Assembly: GCA_022826945.1 (NCBI GenBank)
Contig: JAJDTY010000033.1
Coordinates: forward strand, 1 to 64,000
Source: Candidatus Binatia bacterium
GTDB lineage: Bacteria > Desulfobacterota > Binatia > Bin18
Direction: 5' to 3'
Length of the DNA: 64,000 nt
Numbering within the stretch: the stretch's first letter is position 1; every line of letters begins with the position of its first letter. Positions 26,577 to 35,426 of the stretch are shown piece after piece. Under the pieces are notes generated by a model that was not told the DNA's origin, did not search any database, and was given only the letters and a program-made list of their open reading frames with translations. The translations under genes and the position numbers were made by a program.

Positions 26577-27749
26577 ATGTCGGTATCCTTCCCCGCAGAG
26601 CGGGCCGAGAAGCGGCAGATGCTCCTGCGGGCAGTCGAGCAGGTCCGTGGGGCGCTTGCCGCCCAGATAGACGAAGCCGAGGAAGCCCGGACGCTGCCCG
26701 ACGCCTCGGTGGCGGTTCTGCGCGAGGCCGGCCTGTTCAAGCTGAAACTGCCGGCGGAACTCGGTGGGGCCGAGGCCGACCCGGTGACGCAGTTAGAAGT
26801 GATTGAGGCCGTAACAACGATCAATCCGTCCGCGGGCTGGTGCATGTTTATTGGCGCTGCCATTGTCGGTATGGCCGGCGCCTTTCTCCCGGACGAAACC
26901 ATCGCCACGATGTTCCCACATGGCCATGTCCCGACCATGGCGGGCGGCTTGATGCCCGGCAGGGCCGTGCCCGAGCAGGACGGCTACCGTGTCAGCGGTC
27001 GCTGGTCGTGGGGCAGTGGCATCCGCTATGCCGAATGGGTGTTGGTCCAAACCCTGGTCGAGCGGGACTCCCAAACGCCCGAGGTGCGGGCCGTGGTCTT
27101 CCCGATTTCCCAAGCCCAGGTCATCGACAACTGGCATGTGCTTGGCATGAAAGGCACCGGCAGTTGTGACTACGCGGTCTCGGACCTGTTTGTTCCCGAG
27201 ACGTTTACTTTTGCCGTGGGCAGTACGCCGCCACAGCGCGGTGGGCCCTTATATCTCATGGGCTGGCCGGGCTATGTGGCGAATGAACACGCCGCCTTTG
27301 CACTGGGGATTGCCCGCTGTGCGCTTGACGCGATTATTGAGCTGGCCCAATCAAAAAAACGTGGCTATGGACCCCAGCGGCGGTTGAGTGACAGAGCCGT
27401 CGTTCAAAGGATGACAGCCCAGGCAGACCTCAGGCTGCGCGGAACACGCCTAGTCGTTATCGATATCCTCGAAAAAGCCTGGCAGACAGCCAGCGCCGGC
27501 CAATTGCCGGGTCCGGCGCTCCAGGCTGAAATGCGTAGCGTCGCGACCTTGGCCACGGACGTCGCGCTTGAGATCACGACCAGCGCCTTTCGCGCTGGTG
27601 CCGGCAGTGCCGTGCGTTTGGAGCATGTCTTGCAGCGCTGCCTGCGGGATTTGCATACCGCCGCAGCCCATTTGATGGTCAATGATTCAGCTTATGAAAA
27701 TTACGGGCAGTTTCTGCTCGGTCTGCCCGATGTCGATCCCATGGGGTGA
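26577..27749 (+). CDS. Acyl-CoA dehydrogenase-fold flavin monooxygenase (HsaA/HpaH-like)
   Basis: A 390-residue member of the group D flavin hydroxylases, oxygenase components of two-component systems such as HsaA and p-hydroxyphenylacetate hydroxylase. Supporting segments are LREAGLFKLKLPAELGG, GRWSWGSGIRYAEWVLV, LGMKGTGSCDYAV and the C-terminal QRCLRDLHTAAAHLMVND. The last is typical of these oxygenases rather than of acyl-CoA dehydrogenases. No flavin reductase partner is encoded nearby. AGAGGCACTCTC precedes the ATG. Neighbouring ring-cleavage genes make phenol ortho-hydroxylation plausible. Confidence 0.78.
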   Translation: MSVSFPAERAEKRQMLLRAVEQVRGALAAQIDEAEEARTLPDASVAVLREAGLFKLKLPAELGGAEADPVTQLEVIEAVTTINPSAGWCMFIGAAIVGMAGAFLPDETIATMFPHGHVPTMAGGLMPGRAVPEQDGYRVSGRWSWGSGIRYAEWVLVQTLVERDSQTPEVRAVVFPISQAQVIDNWHVLGMKGTGSCDYAVSDLFVPETFTFAVGSTPPQRGGPLYLMGWPGYVANEHAAFALGIARCALDAIIELAQSKKRGYGPQRRLSDRAVVQRMTAQADLRLRGTRLVVIDILEKAWQTASAGQLPGPALQAEMRSVATLATDVALEITTSAFRAGAGSAVRLEHVLQRCLRDLHTAAAHLMVNDSAYENYGQFLLGLPDVDPMG

Positions 27750-27781
27750 GACTGGAAGAATACGAGCACACGGAGGAGGTT

Positions 27782-28222
27782 ATGGCTCGCTTACACCTGG
27801 AAACGGCAAATACGATTGTCGCTGCGGCACTCCAAAAGGCCCGTGCCATGAATGTCTCCCCACTCGCGGTTGCGGTGTTGGATGAAACCGGACAGCTTCA
27901 GTCTTTTCAGCGCGAAGACGAGACCAGCCTGATGCGCGCCGATGTGGCGATCGGCAAAGCCTGGGGCGCGTTGGGCATGGGCCGCTCGTCTCGGGTGCTG
28001 GGCAGTGTCGCGGCCGAGCGACCTCATTTTGTGCAGGCCCTGACTGCGGTCGCTCAGGGGAAGCTCGTGCCGGTGCCGGGTGGGGTACTGATTCGAGATG
28101 AATCTCAGTCCATTATCGGAGCGGTCGGGATATCGGGCGACACCTCGGATATTGATGAGGAATGTGCCGTGGCCGGCATTGAAGCGGCCGGGCTGACGGC
28201 GGATACGGGCGTCTCTGCATAG
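27782..28222 (+). CDS. GlcG/HbpS family protein
   Basis: A 146-residue protein of the GlcG/HbpS (DUF336) family, small alpha-beta proteins found beside catabolic and haem-related genes. Typical features are AALQKARAMNVSPLAVAVLDE, the FVQALTAVAQGKLVPVPGGV loop and IIGAVGISGDTSDIDEECA. No catalytic role is established for most members. The ATG at 27782 is chosen for GGAGGAGGTT just before it; a GTG further upstream lacks a ribosome site. The gene lies between the flavin monooxygenase and a meta-cleavage-type hydrolase. Confidence 0.85.
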   Translation: MARLHLETANTIVAAALQKARAMNVSPLAVAVLDETGQLQSFQREDETSLMRADVAIGKAWGALGMGRSSRVLGSVAAERPHFVQALTAVAQGKLVPVPGGVLIRDESQSIIGAVGISGDTSDIDEECAVAGIEAAGLTADTGVSA

Positions 28223-28251
28223 CCAAGCAGGCCGCCCAAGGAGGAGAACGC

Positions 28252-29034
28252 ATGGGATATGCTGATATTGATGGACTGCGGATACATTATCACAGCGTCG
28301 GACACCTGAGTGTCCCAAAAGGACAGCGTGTCCTTTACGTCCACGGAACCGGCTGTGACGGCCGGGTGTGGCACAGACATATGCAGGCGATGGCCGACCG
28401 TCATACGCCGGTGGCAATAGACCTGCCGGGGCACGGCCAGTCGTCCGGTACCGGTTTTCGTGGCGCGGCAGACTACACCCATTATGCGATCCGGCTGGCC
28501 GACCATTTGGGCTGGGATCGGTTTGTGATCGCCGGCCATTCGCTTGGCGGCGGAATCGCCCTGACTGCGGCCATCTATTATGCGGACCGTCTTGCCGGCA
28601 TGATGCTTATTGATACGGGCGCGCGGCTGCGGGTGGACCCCAACGTCCTTGAGAACTCGCGCCAACTGGCTGCGGGTGAAGCCGGGATTGCTATTGACCC
28701 ACGTTTAGGCTTCGCCAAAAGCACACCCCAGTCCCTCGTCGATGCGATCAATGACTTGACGGCCGGGACCGACCCGAAGGTGACGTATAAGGATTGGATC
28801 AGCGATGACATGTTTGACTGTATGAGTCGAGTCGCCAACATCCAGACCTCGTCGATTGCCATCTGTGGGGACGAGGACTATTTTACGCCGGTCAAATATT
28901 CCGAGTACTTCCGCGACCGGATGCCGCACTGTCAGCTCGAAGTCATCCCCCAGGCCGGCCACTGGACGTATGAGGAACAGCCCGAAATCTTTGACCGCAT
29001 TGTCCGGGCATACCTGGATCAGTTGCCCCGTTGA
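28252..29034 (+). CDS. Alpha/beta hydrolase, meta-cleavage product hydrolase-like
   Basis: A 260-residue alpha/beta hydrolase. The triad is Ser97 in AGHSLGG, Asp209 in GDEDYFTP and His237 in AGHWTYEE; the oxyanion strand is YVHGTGCDGRVW. Family members cleave C-C bonds of meta-cleavage products (BphD, MhpC, HsaD), and also esters or enol-lactones. Position beside a BphC-type dioxygenase supports the first. AAGGAGGAGAACGC precedes the ATG. It is the last plus-strand gene of the 25416-29034 operon. Confidence 0.8.
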   Translation: MGYADIDGLRIHYHSVGHLSVPKGQRVLYVHGTGCDGRVWHRHMQAMADRHTPVAIDLPGHGQSSGTGFRGAADYTHYAIRLADHLGWDRFVIAGHSLGGGIALTAAIYYADRLAGMMLIDTGARLRVDPNVLENSRQLAAGEAGIAIDPRLGFAKSTPQSLVDAINDLTAGTDPKVTYKDWISDDMFDCMSRVANIQTSSIAICGDEDYFTPVKYSEYFRDRMPHCQLEVIPQAGHWTYEEQPEIFDRIVRAYLDQLPR

Positions 29035-29063
29035 GCCGACCCCTCCTCGGTCCTGAACGAGGC

Positions 29064-29981
29064 TTACGCCTGCTCCTGCGCGACACCGCCCAGACCGGGC
29101 GTCCGCCGGACATGACCCCAAATGCTGCCGGAGGTGTGCATCTGGACCTGCCAGGTCGCGTCATCCACCTCCCGCGCACCCCAGCCGTATTCGACTGCAA
29201 AGCCAGACGGCGTCTGCATATAGAACGAGGTCATATGGTCGTTGGTATGACGGCCCAAGCTCATCGTAATCGGCACATCCTGATCCTGGCACAGGTAATA
29301 GGTCGAACCAACATCGTTGAGCGATTGTGTCTGCAACATGAAATGGTTCAGACGCTTGGGCGGGTTGGGGGCCTCGACAAAGGCGAGCGAATGATGGCGC
29401 GGGTTGCAGTGGAAAAAGGTGGCCTGAAAAGTTGTGCCCGGAGCAGGCGTGATATGGACATAATCGCTGATCCGCATCCCCAGGACATCCCGGTAAAAAT
29501 TGATGCTCTGCTCGGCGTCGTTGACCAGGATCACAAAATGTCCCAAGCCCTGCTCCCCGGTCTTAAAGCCCGAGATCGGCCGCGGCGACTGAAACGGCTT
29601 GTCAAAATGGACGAGCGGACCATAGAAAATCTCCGACGGAATCCCGCTCGGATCCTGGAAGCGAATCAACCCGGCCACCCGGCGGACCGCACGCTCTTCA
29701 GGTGTGCCTGGAGCGACTTCGACCCCGGCTGCCCCGAGCTGTTCCGCTAGAGCATGTAAGGCGTGCTCATCGGCAACTTCCCAGCCAATATAGGCGAGGT
29801 CATCATTGCCCGCCGGATGCACAAGAAAGCGATGGTGGTACTCATCCATCCGCAGATAGAGCGAGCCGTCATCGGCCTGTTCGCTCACGGCCAGCCCAAG
29901 CACCGAGGTGGCGAATTGTTCCCAGGCGGCCATGTCACTGACACTCAGTCCCAAATACCCGAGTTGTGATATGCTGGTCAT
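29064..29981 (-). CDS. Type I extradiol ring-cleavage dioxygenase (BphC/HsaC-like)
   Basis: A 305-residue, two-domain vicinal-oxygen-chelate dioxygenase that opens catechols next to the hydroxyl pair. The iron ligands are in place: His148 (GLGHFVI), His213 (LNHFMLQ) and Glu264 (FAVEYGWG). So are the second-sphere residues His197 (NPRHHSLAF), His245 (GRHTND) and Tyr254 (SFYMQ). All match biphenyl-diol dioxygenase. GAGGAGGAGAGC precedes the ATG. The gene is convergent with the hydrolase operon and divergent from the MAPEG gene. The exact catechol is unknown. Confidence 0.9.
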   Translation of the reverse strand: MTSISQLGYLGLSVSDMAAWEQFATSVLGLAVSEQADDGSLYLRMDEYHHRFLVHPAGNDDLAYIGWEVADEHALHALAEQLGAAGVEVAPGTPEERAVRRVAGLIRFQDPSGIPSEIFYGPLVHFDKPFQSPRPISGFKTGEQGLGHFVILVNDAEQSINFYRDVLGMRISDYVHITPAPGTTFQATFFHCNPRHHSLAFVEAPNPPKRLNHFMLQTQSLNDVGSTYYLCQDQDVPITMSLGRHTNDHMTSFYMQTPSGFAVEYGWGAREVDDATWQVQMHTSGSIWGHVRRTPGLGGVAQEQA

Positions 29982-30201
29982 GCTCTCCTCCTCAGTACGT
30001 CGTCGTACAGCTATACCCTACGCCAAAGACAAATGGAAAAAAATAGGAATAAAGACATTCTGACTTTACTCTACCAACTATTTCTCCCCGAGCCTTGACT
30101 CGAATGACCTTTCGGACGCACGATACAAAAGGCCCCAGGTAAGAGGTCGAGGAGAGCAGCATACTTCCCAGATGAAAGTGTTCAACACGAAGGAGGCGCA
30201 T

Positions 30202-30606
30202 ATGGAAACGGCAGTCCTATGTTCCGGTTTACTGGGTTTGTTGGTCTTCGGGCTTGGTTTTATGGTTTCTATGACACGGGGGAAGACGGACCCCGGTAGT
30301 GACGCAGATTCGGACCCTGCGGCCCGCTTGCATAAAATGATTCGCGCACACGGCAACGCGACCGAGTACGCGCCCATGCTGGCCTTACTTATGCTCATCG
30401 TGGCGATGGGCGAGGGCGGCGTCCCGGCTTGGGCCATGTGGACGATGATACTGGTGACCGTCTGTCGCTATCTGCACGCCCTCGGCATGATCGTCAGTTC
30501 GACGCTGGCGCAACCTCACCCTCTCCGTGTCGTCGGTGCTCTTGGTACGTATATCGGCGGCGTTGTACTGTGTGTCGCGGTGTTTATGGGCGGTATGGGC
30601 GGTTAG
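30202..30606 (+). CDS. MAPEG-family membrane protein
   Basis: A 134-residue integral membrane protein of the MAPEG family (microsomal glutathione transferase-like). About four hydrophobic helices are visible. The family signature RAHGNATEYAPM carries the conserved Arg, Asn and Glu after helix 1. It may conjugate glutathione or a related thiol to electrophiles, useful next to ring-cleavage genes, but bacterial members are mostly uncharacterised. AAGGAGGCGCAT precedes the ATG. The 220-bp spacer 29982-30201 must carry promoters for it and the divergent dioxygenase. Confidence 0.82.
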   Translation: METAVLCSGLLGLLVFGLGFMVSMTRGKTDPGSDADSDPAARLHKMIRAHGNATEYAPMLALLMLIVAMGEGGVPAWAMWTMILVTVCRYLHALGMIVSSTLAQPHPLRVVGALGTYIGGVVLCVAVFMGGMGG

Positions 30607-30617
30607 CTGCACCGCTG

Positions 30618-30654
30618 AGGGCGGAAGGTCGCTCTCCCCTTCCGTCCTGCTTTC
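30618..30654 (+). terminator. Probable rho-independent terminator
   Basis: AGGGCGGAAGG pairs with CCTTCCGTCCT (one G-T pair) around a 9-base loop, followed by GCTTTCT. It lies between the MAPEG gene and a convergent hydrolase and could serve both strands. Confidence 0.6.
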
Positions 30655-30683
30655 TGACCTCCCTGGCGAGGTGGCTCAAAACC

Positions 30684-31505
30684 TCACGGCTCGAGCGACT
30701 CCAGGAAATTCTGTAAGGCGCTCAGGCACTCCTCGGGTCTATCCACATAGATTTCGTGCCCAGGGCCTTCGACAATGGCAATCCGCGCGTCGGGAATCTC
30801 CGTGCGCATGGAGATCTGGTCGGTCAAGGGTGTGATCGGGCTGTTGGCAGGCGCCAGCACGAGTGTGGGGACGGTGACCTGAGGCAGGAGCGGTGCCGTA
30901 TCCGCACCGTCCAACGTCTTGGTAATCCCTTGTAAGATATGGGCTGGTGTTTTCGCCCACTCCTTGAGGACCCATTCAATGTGCTCGGGGCTGTGTCCGC
31001 TGATGATCTTGCGCTCGATCATCAAACGACCCCAGCCGACAGACCCTTCGGAGGCCAGGAGCTTATGCAGATTGCCTTGCTCGCCGGACAAGGCGCGTGT
31101 GCCTGCCGGGTGAATTGTGGTCGGTGAATTGCAAATCGTCAGGCTCTTGAGTCGCTCCGGCCAGCGCGTGGCAAAGAGCACACCGAGGATGCCGCCAATG
31201 GACTCGCCCACATAGTGCACCTGTTGGAGACCAAGCGCATCCATGAAGTCGTGCATGTCCGTGACCAACTCGTCCAATGACCAACGATGGTCCGGACCGG
31301 GGTCGGCAGACTGACCGTGTCCGCGCATATCGCGGCGGATCACTTGATAACGGCGCGCCAGTGGAGGAACCCAGTGATACCAAAACTTGGTACTCCGACC
31401 GACCCCATGTTGGAGCCACACCGTCTCCTTGTCCGTGATCCAGGGATCGGTGAAGTCATCGACCTCATAATACATCTCACACTGATTGGCTGAGACGGTC
31501 GGCAT
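30684..31505 (-). CDS. Alpha/beta hydrolase
   Basis: A 273-residue alpha/beta hydrolase of the 3-oxoadipate enol-lactonase/PcaD-like type. The LQHGVGRSTKFW oxyanion strand, nucleophile Ser102 in VGESIGG, and a His in EGPGHEIYVDRPEE near the C-terminus are visible. The ATG at 31505 has GAGAGG upstream; a GTG three codons earlier is the alternative. It may act on lactones or esters formed during aromatic breakdown. Substrate unknown. Confidence 0.8.
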   Translation of the reverse strand: MPTVSANQCEMYYEVDDFTDPWITDKETVWLQHGVGRSTKFWYHWVPPLARRYQVIRRDMRGHGQSADPGPDHRWSLDELVTDMHDFMDALGLQQVHYVGESIGGILGVLFATRWPERLKSLTICNSPTTIHPAGTRALSGEQGNLHKLLASEGSVGWGRLMIERKIISGHSPEHIEWVLKEWAKTPAHILQGITKTLDGADTAPLLPQVTVPTLVLAPANSPITPLTDQISMRTEIPDARIAIVEGPGHEIYVDRPEECLSALQNFLESLEP

Positions 31506-31564
31506 ACTGTCCACCTCTCCTTTTCGTCATACGTCGGCCCTGTCCGGCCTTGCTCGAACCGTAC

Positions 31565-32092
31565 CTAGTCGAGCTGGCCACAATCGGCAATGACAATACG
31601 TTGCTTGGGTTGTCCGCTCTGACTGCCCTGGGCCTCCATGGCGCGGATCACGTCCATACCTTCGACCACACTGCCAAACACCACGTGCTTGCCGTCCAGC
31701 CAGGGTGTCTGGGTGGTGGTGATAAAGAATTGGGAGCCATTCGTCCCAGGACCGGCGTTGGCCATGCTCAGCAAGCCAGGGTCGGTGTGTTTGAGTTGAA
31801 AGTTCTCATCGGCAAACCTGGAGCCGTAGATGGACTCTCCCCCTGTGCCGTTACCATTGGTAAAATCTCCGCCCTGGCACATGAAGTCGGGAATGACTCG
31901 GTGAAACGTCGAGCCCTTGTAGTGCAACGGCTTGCCGGATTGACCGGCCCCTTTCTCGCCGGTACACAGCGCCCGAAAATTTTCTGCGGTTTCGGGAACC
32001 ACGTCGGCTCTGAGTTCGAAAACGATCCGTCCGGCTGCATCATCTCCGATCGTGATATCAAAAAATACCCTCGGGTTGGTGTGTTCGCTCAT
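31565..32092 (-). CDS. Cytosolic cyclophilin A-type peptidyl-prolyl isomerase
   Basis: A 175-residue cyclophilin without a signal peptide. It is strikingly like eukaryotic cyclophilin [50 protein letters not shown], and [17 protein letters not shown] with [12 protein letters not shown]. The catalytic Arg (FHRVIP) and Trp (TPWLDG) are retained, so it should be active and cyclosporin-binding. It has the CTGEKG insert that most bacterial cyclophilins lack. GAGAGAGGAAG precedes the ATG. It is probably transcribed with the hydrolase downstream. Confidence 0.93.
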   Translation of the reverse strand: MSEHTNPRVFFDITIGDDAAGRIVFELRADVVPETAENFRALCTGEKGAGQSGKPLHYKGSTFHRVIPDFMCQGGDFTNGNGTGGESIYGSRFADENFQLKHTDPGLLSMANAGPGTNGSQFFITTTQTPWLDGKHVVFGSVVEGMDVIRAMEAQGSQSGQPKQRIVIADCGQLD

Positions 32093-32198
32093 CTTCCTCT
32101 CTCTTTCTCAGGTGTCTGGATTCTCGCCCTGGCGAGTGTCATTCTGCGCAGCCTATAGAATTTACGGGAGTGAGACTAGGCGTCCGTAGGCGGCGTGC

Positions 32199-32960
32199 TT
32201 AGCGAAACCGAACCGACACGGCTCCGACGTCGGAAAAATCCGCGCTATAGCTCCCCGGCTGCGTGACAGCGTGATGACAAAATGAGCCGGTAATGACGGG
32301 TTGGCCCGGCTCCAGACCCAGACCGAATGAATGCAGGCGGTGGCACAGGCGTGACAGCGAGAGATAGGGATCATCCATTGTTGTACCCGGCGTCTTGGTC
32401 TCGACCATCTGGTCGTTATGCGAAAACGTCACTGTAGTCTCGACCAGCCCGTCTCGGACCGGGGCTTCCGGTCCAACGACGATCCCCCACTGGGCTAAGC
32501 CGTCGGCCACCAAGGACAGGGGGCCATGATCCGGCTGGATGCGAACCTCGTTGATCTCAAACGCCGGCGCAACGGCCCGAACCGCGGCTTTGGCCTGCTC
32601 GCGGTCGACGTCTTGGCCATGTAAGGCCGAGCCGACTATCAGGCAGAGTTCGGGTTCAATATGACAATTCATAATTGAAGTAACGGGCAGGGTCGCGCCG
32701 GACGAAAAGACCCGGTTCTGGAGGACATAGCCAAACGGCCGTATGTCTTTTCCCATACGGTTGCGGGCTTTCCCCGACGTCAGACCGATTTTCCAGCCGC
32801 CAAGCTGTTCTCCTGCCGCCTCAAAGCGCTGGAGAACGTGGAGTTGGACGGCGAGTGCTTCATCCAGGTCCGAAGGGATGGGGTCGATGTGGGCTGGTCG
32901 GGTTCCGTTTCGGCGGGCGTGATAGAGGGTGTCGATGAGGGCCTCTTGTGTCGCGGTCAT
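32199..32960 (-). CDS. 2-keto-4-pentenoate hydratase-like protein (FAH superfamily)
   Basis: A 253-residue enzyme of the MhpD/HsaE/4-oxalocrotonate decarboxylase group, which hydrates 2-hydroxypenta-2,4-dienoates made by meta-cleavage hydrolases. Visible features: LGGWKIGLTS near the start, the metal-binding EPELCLIVG with two Glu, PAFEINEVRI, and a late PGQPVITGSF strand. AGGAGGCAGT precedes the ATG at 32960, which is preferred to an earlier in-frame start. With the dioxygenase and hydrolase this supplies the third step of a meta-cleavage route. Aldolase and acetaldehyde dehydrogenase genes are not in the window. Confidence 0.82.
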   Translation of the reverse strand: MTATQEALIDTLYHARRNGTRPAHIDPIPSDLDEALAVQLHVLQRFEAAGEQLGGWKIGLTSGKARNRMGKDIRPFGYVLQNRVFSSGATLPVTSIMNCHIEPELCLIVGSALHGQDVDREQAKAAVRAVAPAFEINEVRIQPDHGPLSLVADGLAQWGIVVGPEAPVRDGLVETTVTFSHNDQMVETKTPGTTMDDPYLSLSRLCHRLHSFGLGLEPGQPVITGSFCHHAVTQPGSYSADFSDVGAVSVRFR

Positions 32961-33118
32961 ACTGCCTCCTGTGTGAGATATGAGATGTCGGACTTTACTC
33001 GTCCGACCTGTGCTAGACGTATCACCTCCGCAAGCTTGTGTCCCTGCCGGGTGCGTGGCAAGATACTGCTGCCTGGCACAAGCCAAACGCTAACGGCAGC
33101 CTGAAGAAGGAGGGAGCC

Positions 33119-34567
33119 ATGTCTGATCTGTCTCAGCTTGCCTATGCGACGACCGCAGAAGTCGCCGCCATGATCCAAAGGAAGGAAGTTTCAAGCCGTG
33201 AAGCCGTCGACTATTTTCTTGCTCGGGTCGAAGCGCTTGATAAGACCATTAACAGCGTCGTGACGATCGATGCGGAACGGGCGCGAGCAGAGGCCGATGC
33301 TGCGGATGCGGATTTGGTCCGAGGTACCTTACGCGGCCCGCTGCACGGCGTGCCGATGACGATTAAGGATTCGTATCAGACCAAAGGTATGCGGACGACG
33401 TCGGGCGCACCGGAACTCAAGGATTTCATTCCAGAGGAAGACGCCTGGCCGGTTGCCCGACTGCGCGAAGCCGGGGCCATTATCTACGGCAAGACCAATC
33501 TGCCGATCTACGCGGGCGATCTACAGAGCTATAATGAGATTTTCGGCACGACCAATAATCCGCACGACACTACACGCACACCTGGCGGCTCGTCCGGCGG
33601 TTCGGGAGCCGCTTTAGCCTGTGGCTTCACCCCGTTGGAGTTGGGCAGCGATATCGGCGGCTCGATTCGCCTGCCCTCTCATATGTCGGGTGTCACCGGC
33701 CACAAGCCGAGCTACGGCATTGTGCCCGCCCACGGGCAGATTCCGGGTCCGCCCGGAACCCTGACGCTGGCTGACTTGGCGGTTGCCGGGCCCATGGCCC
33801 GGAATGTTGAAGACCTGGAACTGGGGCTCGATATCATGGCCGGTCCCAATCGCTGGGAGCAGCCAGCGTGGCGGTTGGAGCTACCGGCTCCGCGCAGACA
33901 GGCACTCAAGGACTACCGCATTGCGACCTGGCTGGACGACCCCCGCTGTCCGGTCGAGCCGGAAGTGCGGACCCTATTGGAAAATGCTGCTAGCGCGCTT
34001 GCTCGTGCGGGGGCGACGGTGAGTGCGGACGCGCGACCCGAATTCAGTTTGGAAAAAATCGCGGCGACCTTTATGGCGCTGTTGCAGTCCGCGCTGTCCG
34101 GTGGTGTCTCGCGAGACAAAATCGAAGAGTTCGCGCAGTCGAGCGGCAACACCTCAACGGACCAGACCCGGCGGCTGTTTGCCATGCGGCATCGCGAATG
34201 GCTGAGCTATAACGAACGCCGGATGCAGATGCGCAAACGCTGGGAAGAATTCTTCCAGGACTGGGATGTGATGCTGCTGCCGGTCATGCCGTGTCCGGCG
34301 ATCAATCATGACCACTCCGAGCCCCAAGCAGGACGGACGGCCCTGGTTGGCGGGCAGCAGCGCCCATACTGGGACTTGGTGACGTGGATGGCGCCGGCCG
34401 GTGCCTGTTTGCTGCCGGCCACGGTGATTCCGGTGGGCCAACTCGATACTGGATTGCCCATTGGTATCCAGATCGTGGGTCCTTATCTTGAAGACCGCAC
34501 AACTCTGCACGTGGCGAAGCATCTGTTTGAAATGATGGGCGGGTGTCCGCGCCCGGCCGGCTTCTAA
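33119..34567 (+). CDS. Amidase-signature family hydrolase
   Basis: A 482-residue amidase. The Ser-cisSer-Lys triad is complete: Lys83 in MTIKDSYQ, Ser158 in PGGSSGG and nucleophile Ser182 in GSDIGGSIRLPSHMSG. The 24-residue spacing of the two serines matches family members. It hydrolyses an unknown amide; it is not GatA, since gatB and gatC are absent. GGAGGGAGCC precedes the ATG. It heads a plus-strand run with an SDR and an aldo/keto reductase, spaced 23 and 14 bp. Confidence 0.88.
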   Translation: MSDLSQLAYATTAEVAAMIQRKEVSSREAVDYFLARVEALDKTINSVVTIDAERARAEADAADADLVRGTLRGPLHGVPMTIKDSYQTKGMRTTSGAPELKDFIPEEDAWPVARLREAGAIIYGKTNLPIYAGDLQSYNEIFGTTNNPHDTTRTPGGSSGGSGAALACGFTPLELGSDIGGSIRLPSHMSGVTGHKPSYGIVPAHGQIPGPPGTLTLADLAVAGPMARNVEDLELGLDIMAGPNRWEQPAWRLELPAPRRQALKDYRIATWLDDPRCPVEPEVRTLLENAASALARAGATVSADARPEFSLEKIAATFMALLQSALSGGVSRDKIEEFAQSSGNTSTDQTRRLFAMRHREWLSYNERRMQMRKRWEEFFQDWDVMLLPVMPCPAINHDHSEPQAGRTALVGGQQRPYWDLVTWMAPAGACLLPATVIPVGQLDTGLPIGIQIVGPYLEDRTTLHVAKHLFEMMGGCPRPAGF

Positions 34568-34590
34568 AGGAGACAGAGAAAGGAAGACGT

Positions 34591-35412
34591 ATGGCACAAC
34601 TGGATGGAAAAGTGGCTCTGGTAACGGGCGGAGCCCGGGGGATTGGGCGAGGCATCGCCCTGGCCCTGGCAAACGCCGGAGCTGATGTGGCCGTGTCGGA
34701 CATTGAAACCATGACGAGTACGGCCCAGCAGTACGGCGCGACCGCGGTCGGGGGATTTACGCAGGCACAGCAAACGGCGGAAGAAATTATCTCCCTCGGA
34801 CGGCGTTCAGTCGCGATTCAGGCCGATGTCACCCAGAAAGACGATACGCTGCGTATGGTCGAGGAGACCACGGGTGCGTTGGGCGGTCTGGACATCATGG
34901 TCTGTAATGCTGGCGTGGTGAATATGGTGAAGGTCGAAGACATGTCCGAGGAAGCCTGGGACCTGACCTTTGCGGTCAATGCCAAAGGGGTCTTTCTCTC
35001 CTGTCAGGCGGCGATTCCCGCTCTCAAAAACCGGGGCGGAGGCCTGATTATCAATATTGCCTCGATCGCGGGCAAGAATGGTTTCGGTGGTCTGGCGCAC
35101 TACTGCGCCTCAAAGTTTGCGGTGGTGGGCTTCAGCAATTCTCTGGCCAAAGAGCTGGCCCAGGCCAATATCCGCGTCAACGCCATTTGTCCGGGTATTT
35201 TGCGCACCCAGATGTGGGAATACCTGGCTGAGTCGCTCAAACAGCCAGACGAATCCAAGGAGGACTCCTGGCAACGCTGGGTCAAGAATGTGATCCCCCA
35301 GGGCCGACCTCAAACCCCGGACGATATCGGGCAGCTGGCCGTCTACCTCGCCCTGGCCGAGAACGTGACCGGACAGGCCATCAATGTCGATGGTGGCATC
35401 GAAATGCACTAG
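34591..35412 (+). CDS. Short-chain dehydrogenase/reductase
   Basis: A 273-residue classical SDR. The cofactor loop TGGARGIG lies at 12-19, the NAG motif near 107, and the catalytic Ser158, Tyr171 and Lys175 in NIASIAGK and HYCASK. Asp37 after the second strand (SDIE) suggests NAD(H) preference. An insert of about 20 residues (40-66) distinguishes it from the other SDRs here. AAAGGAAGACGT precedes the ATG. Co-transcribed with the amidase; substrate unknown. Confidence 0.9.
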   Translation: MAQLDGKVALVTGGARGIGRGIALALANAGADVAVSDIETMTSTAQQYGATAVGGFTQAQQTAEEIISLGRRSVAIQADVTQKDDTLRMVEETTGALGGLDIMVCNAGVVNMVKVEDMSEEAWDLTFAVNAKGVFLSCQAAIPALKNRGGGLIINIASIAGKNGFGGLAHYCASKFAVVGFSNSLAKELAQANIRVNAICPGILRTQMWEYLAESLKQPDESKEDSWQRWVKNVIPQGRPQTPDDIGQLAVYLALAENVTGQAINVDGGIEMH

Positions 35413-35426
35413 AGGGGGACTCGCTT

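Noticed and set aside
25568..26938. A 456-codon open frame on the minus strand
   Set aside because: It lies opposite three well-supported genes with strong ribosome sites, has no family resemblance and reflects high GC codon mirror effects.
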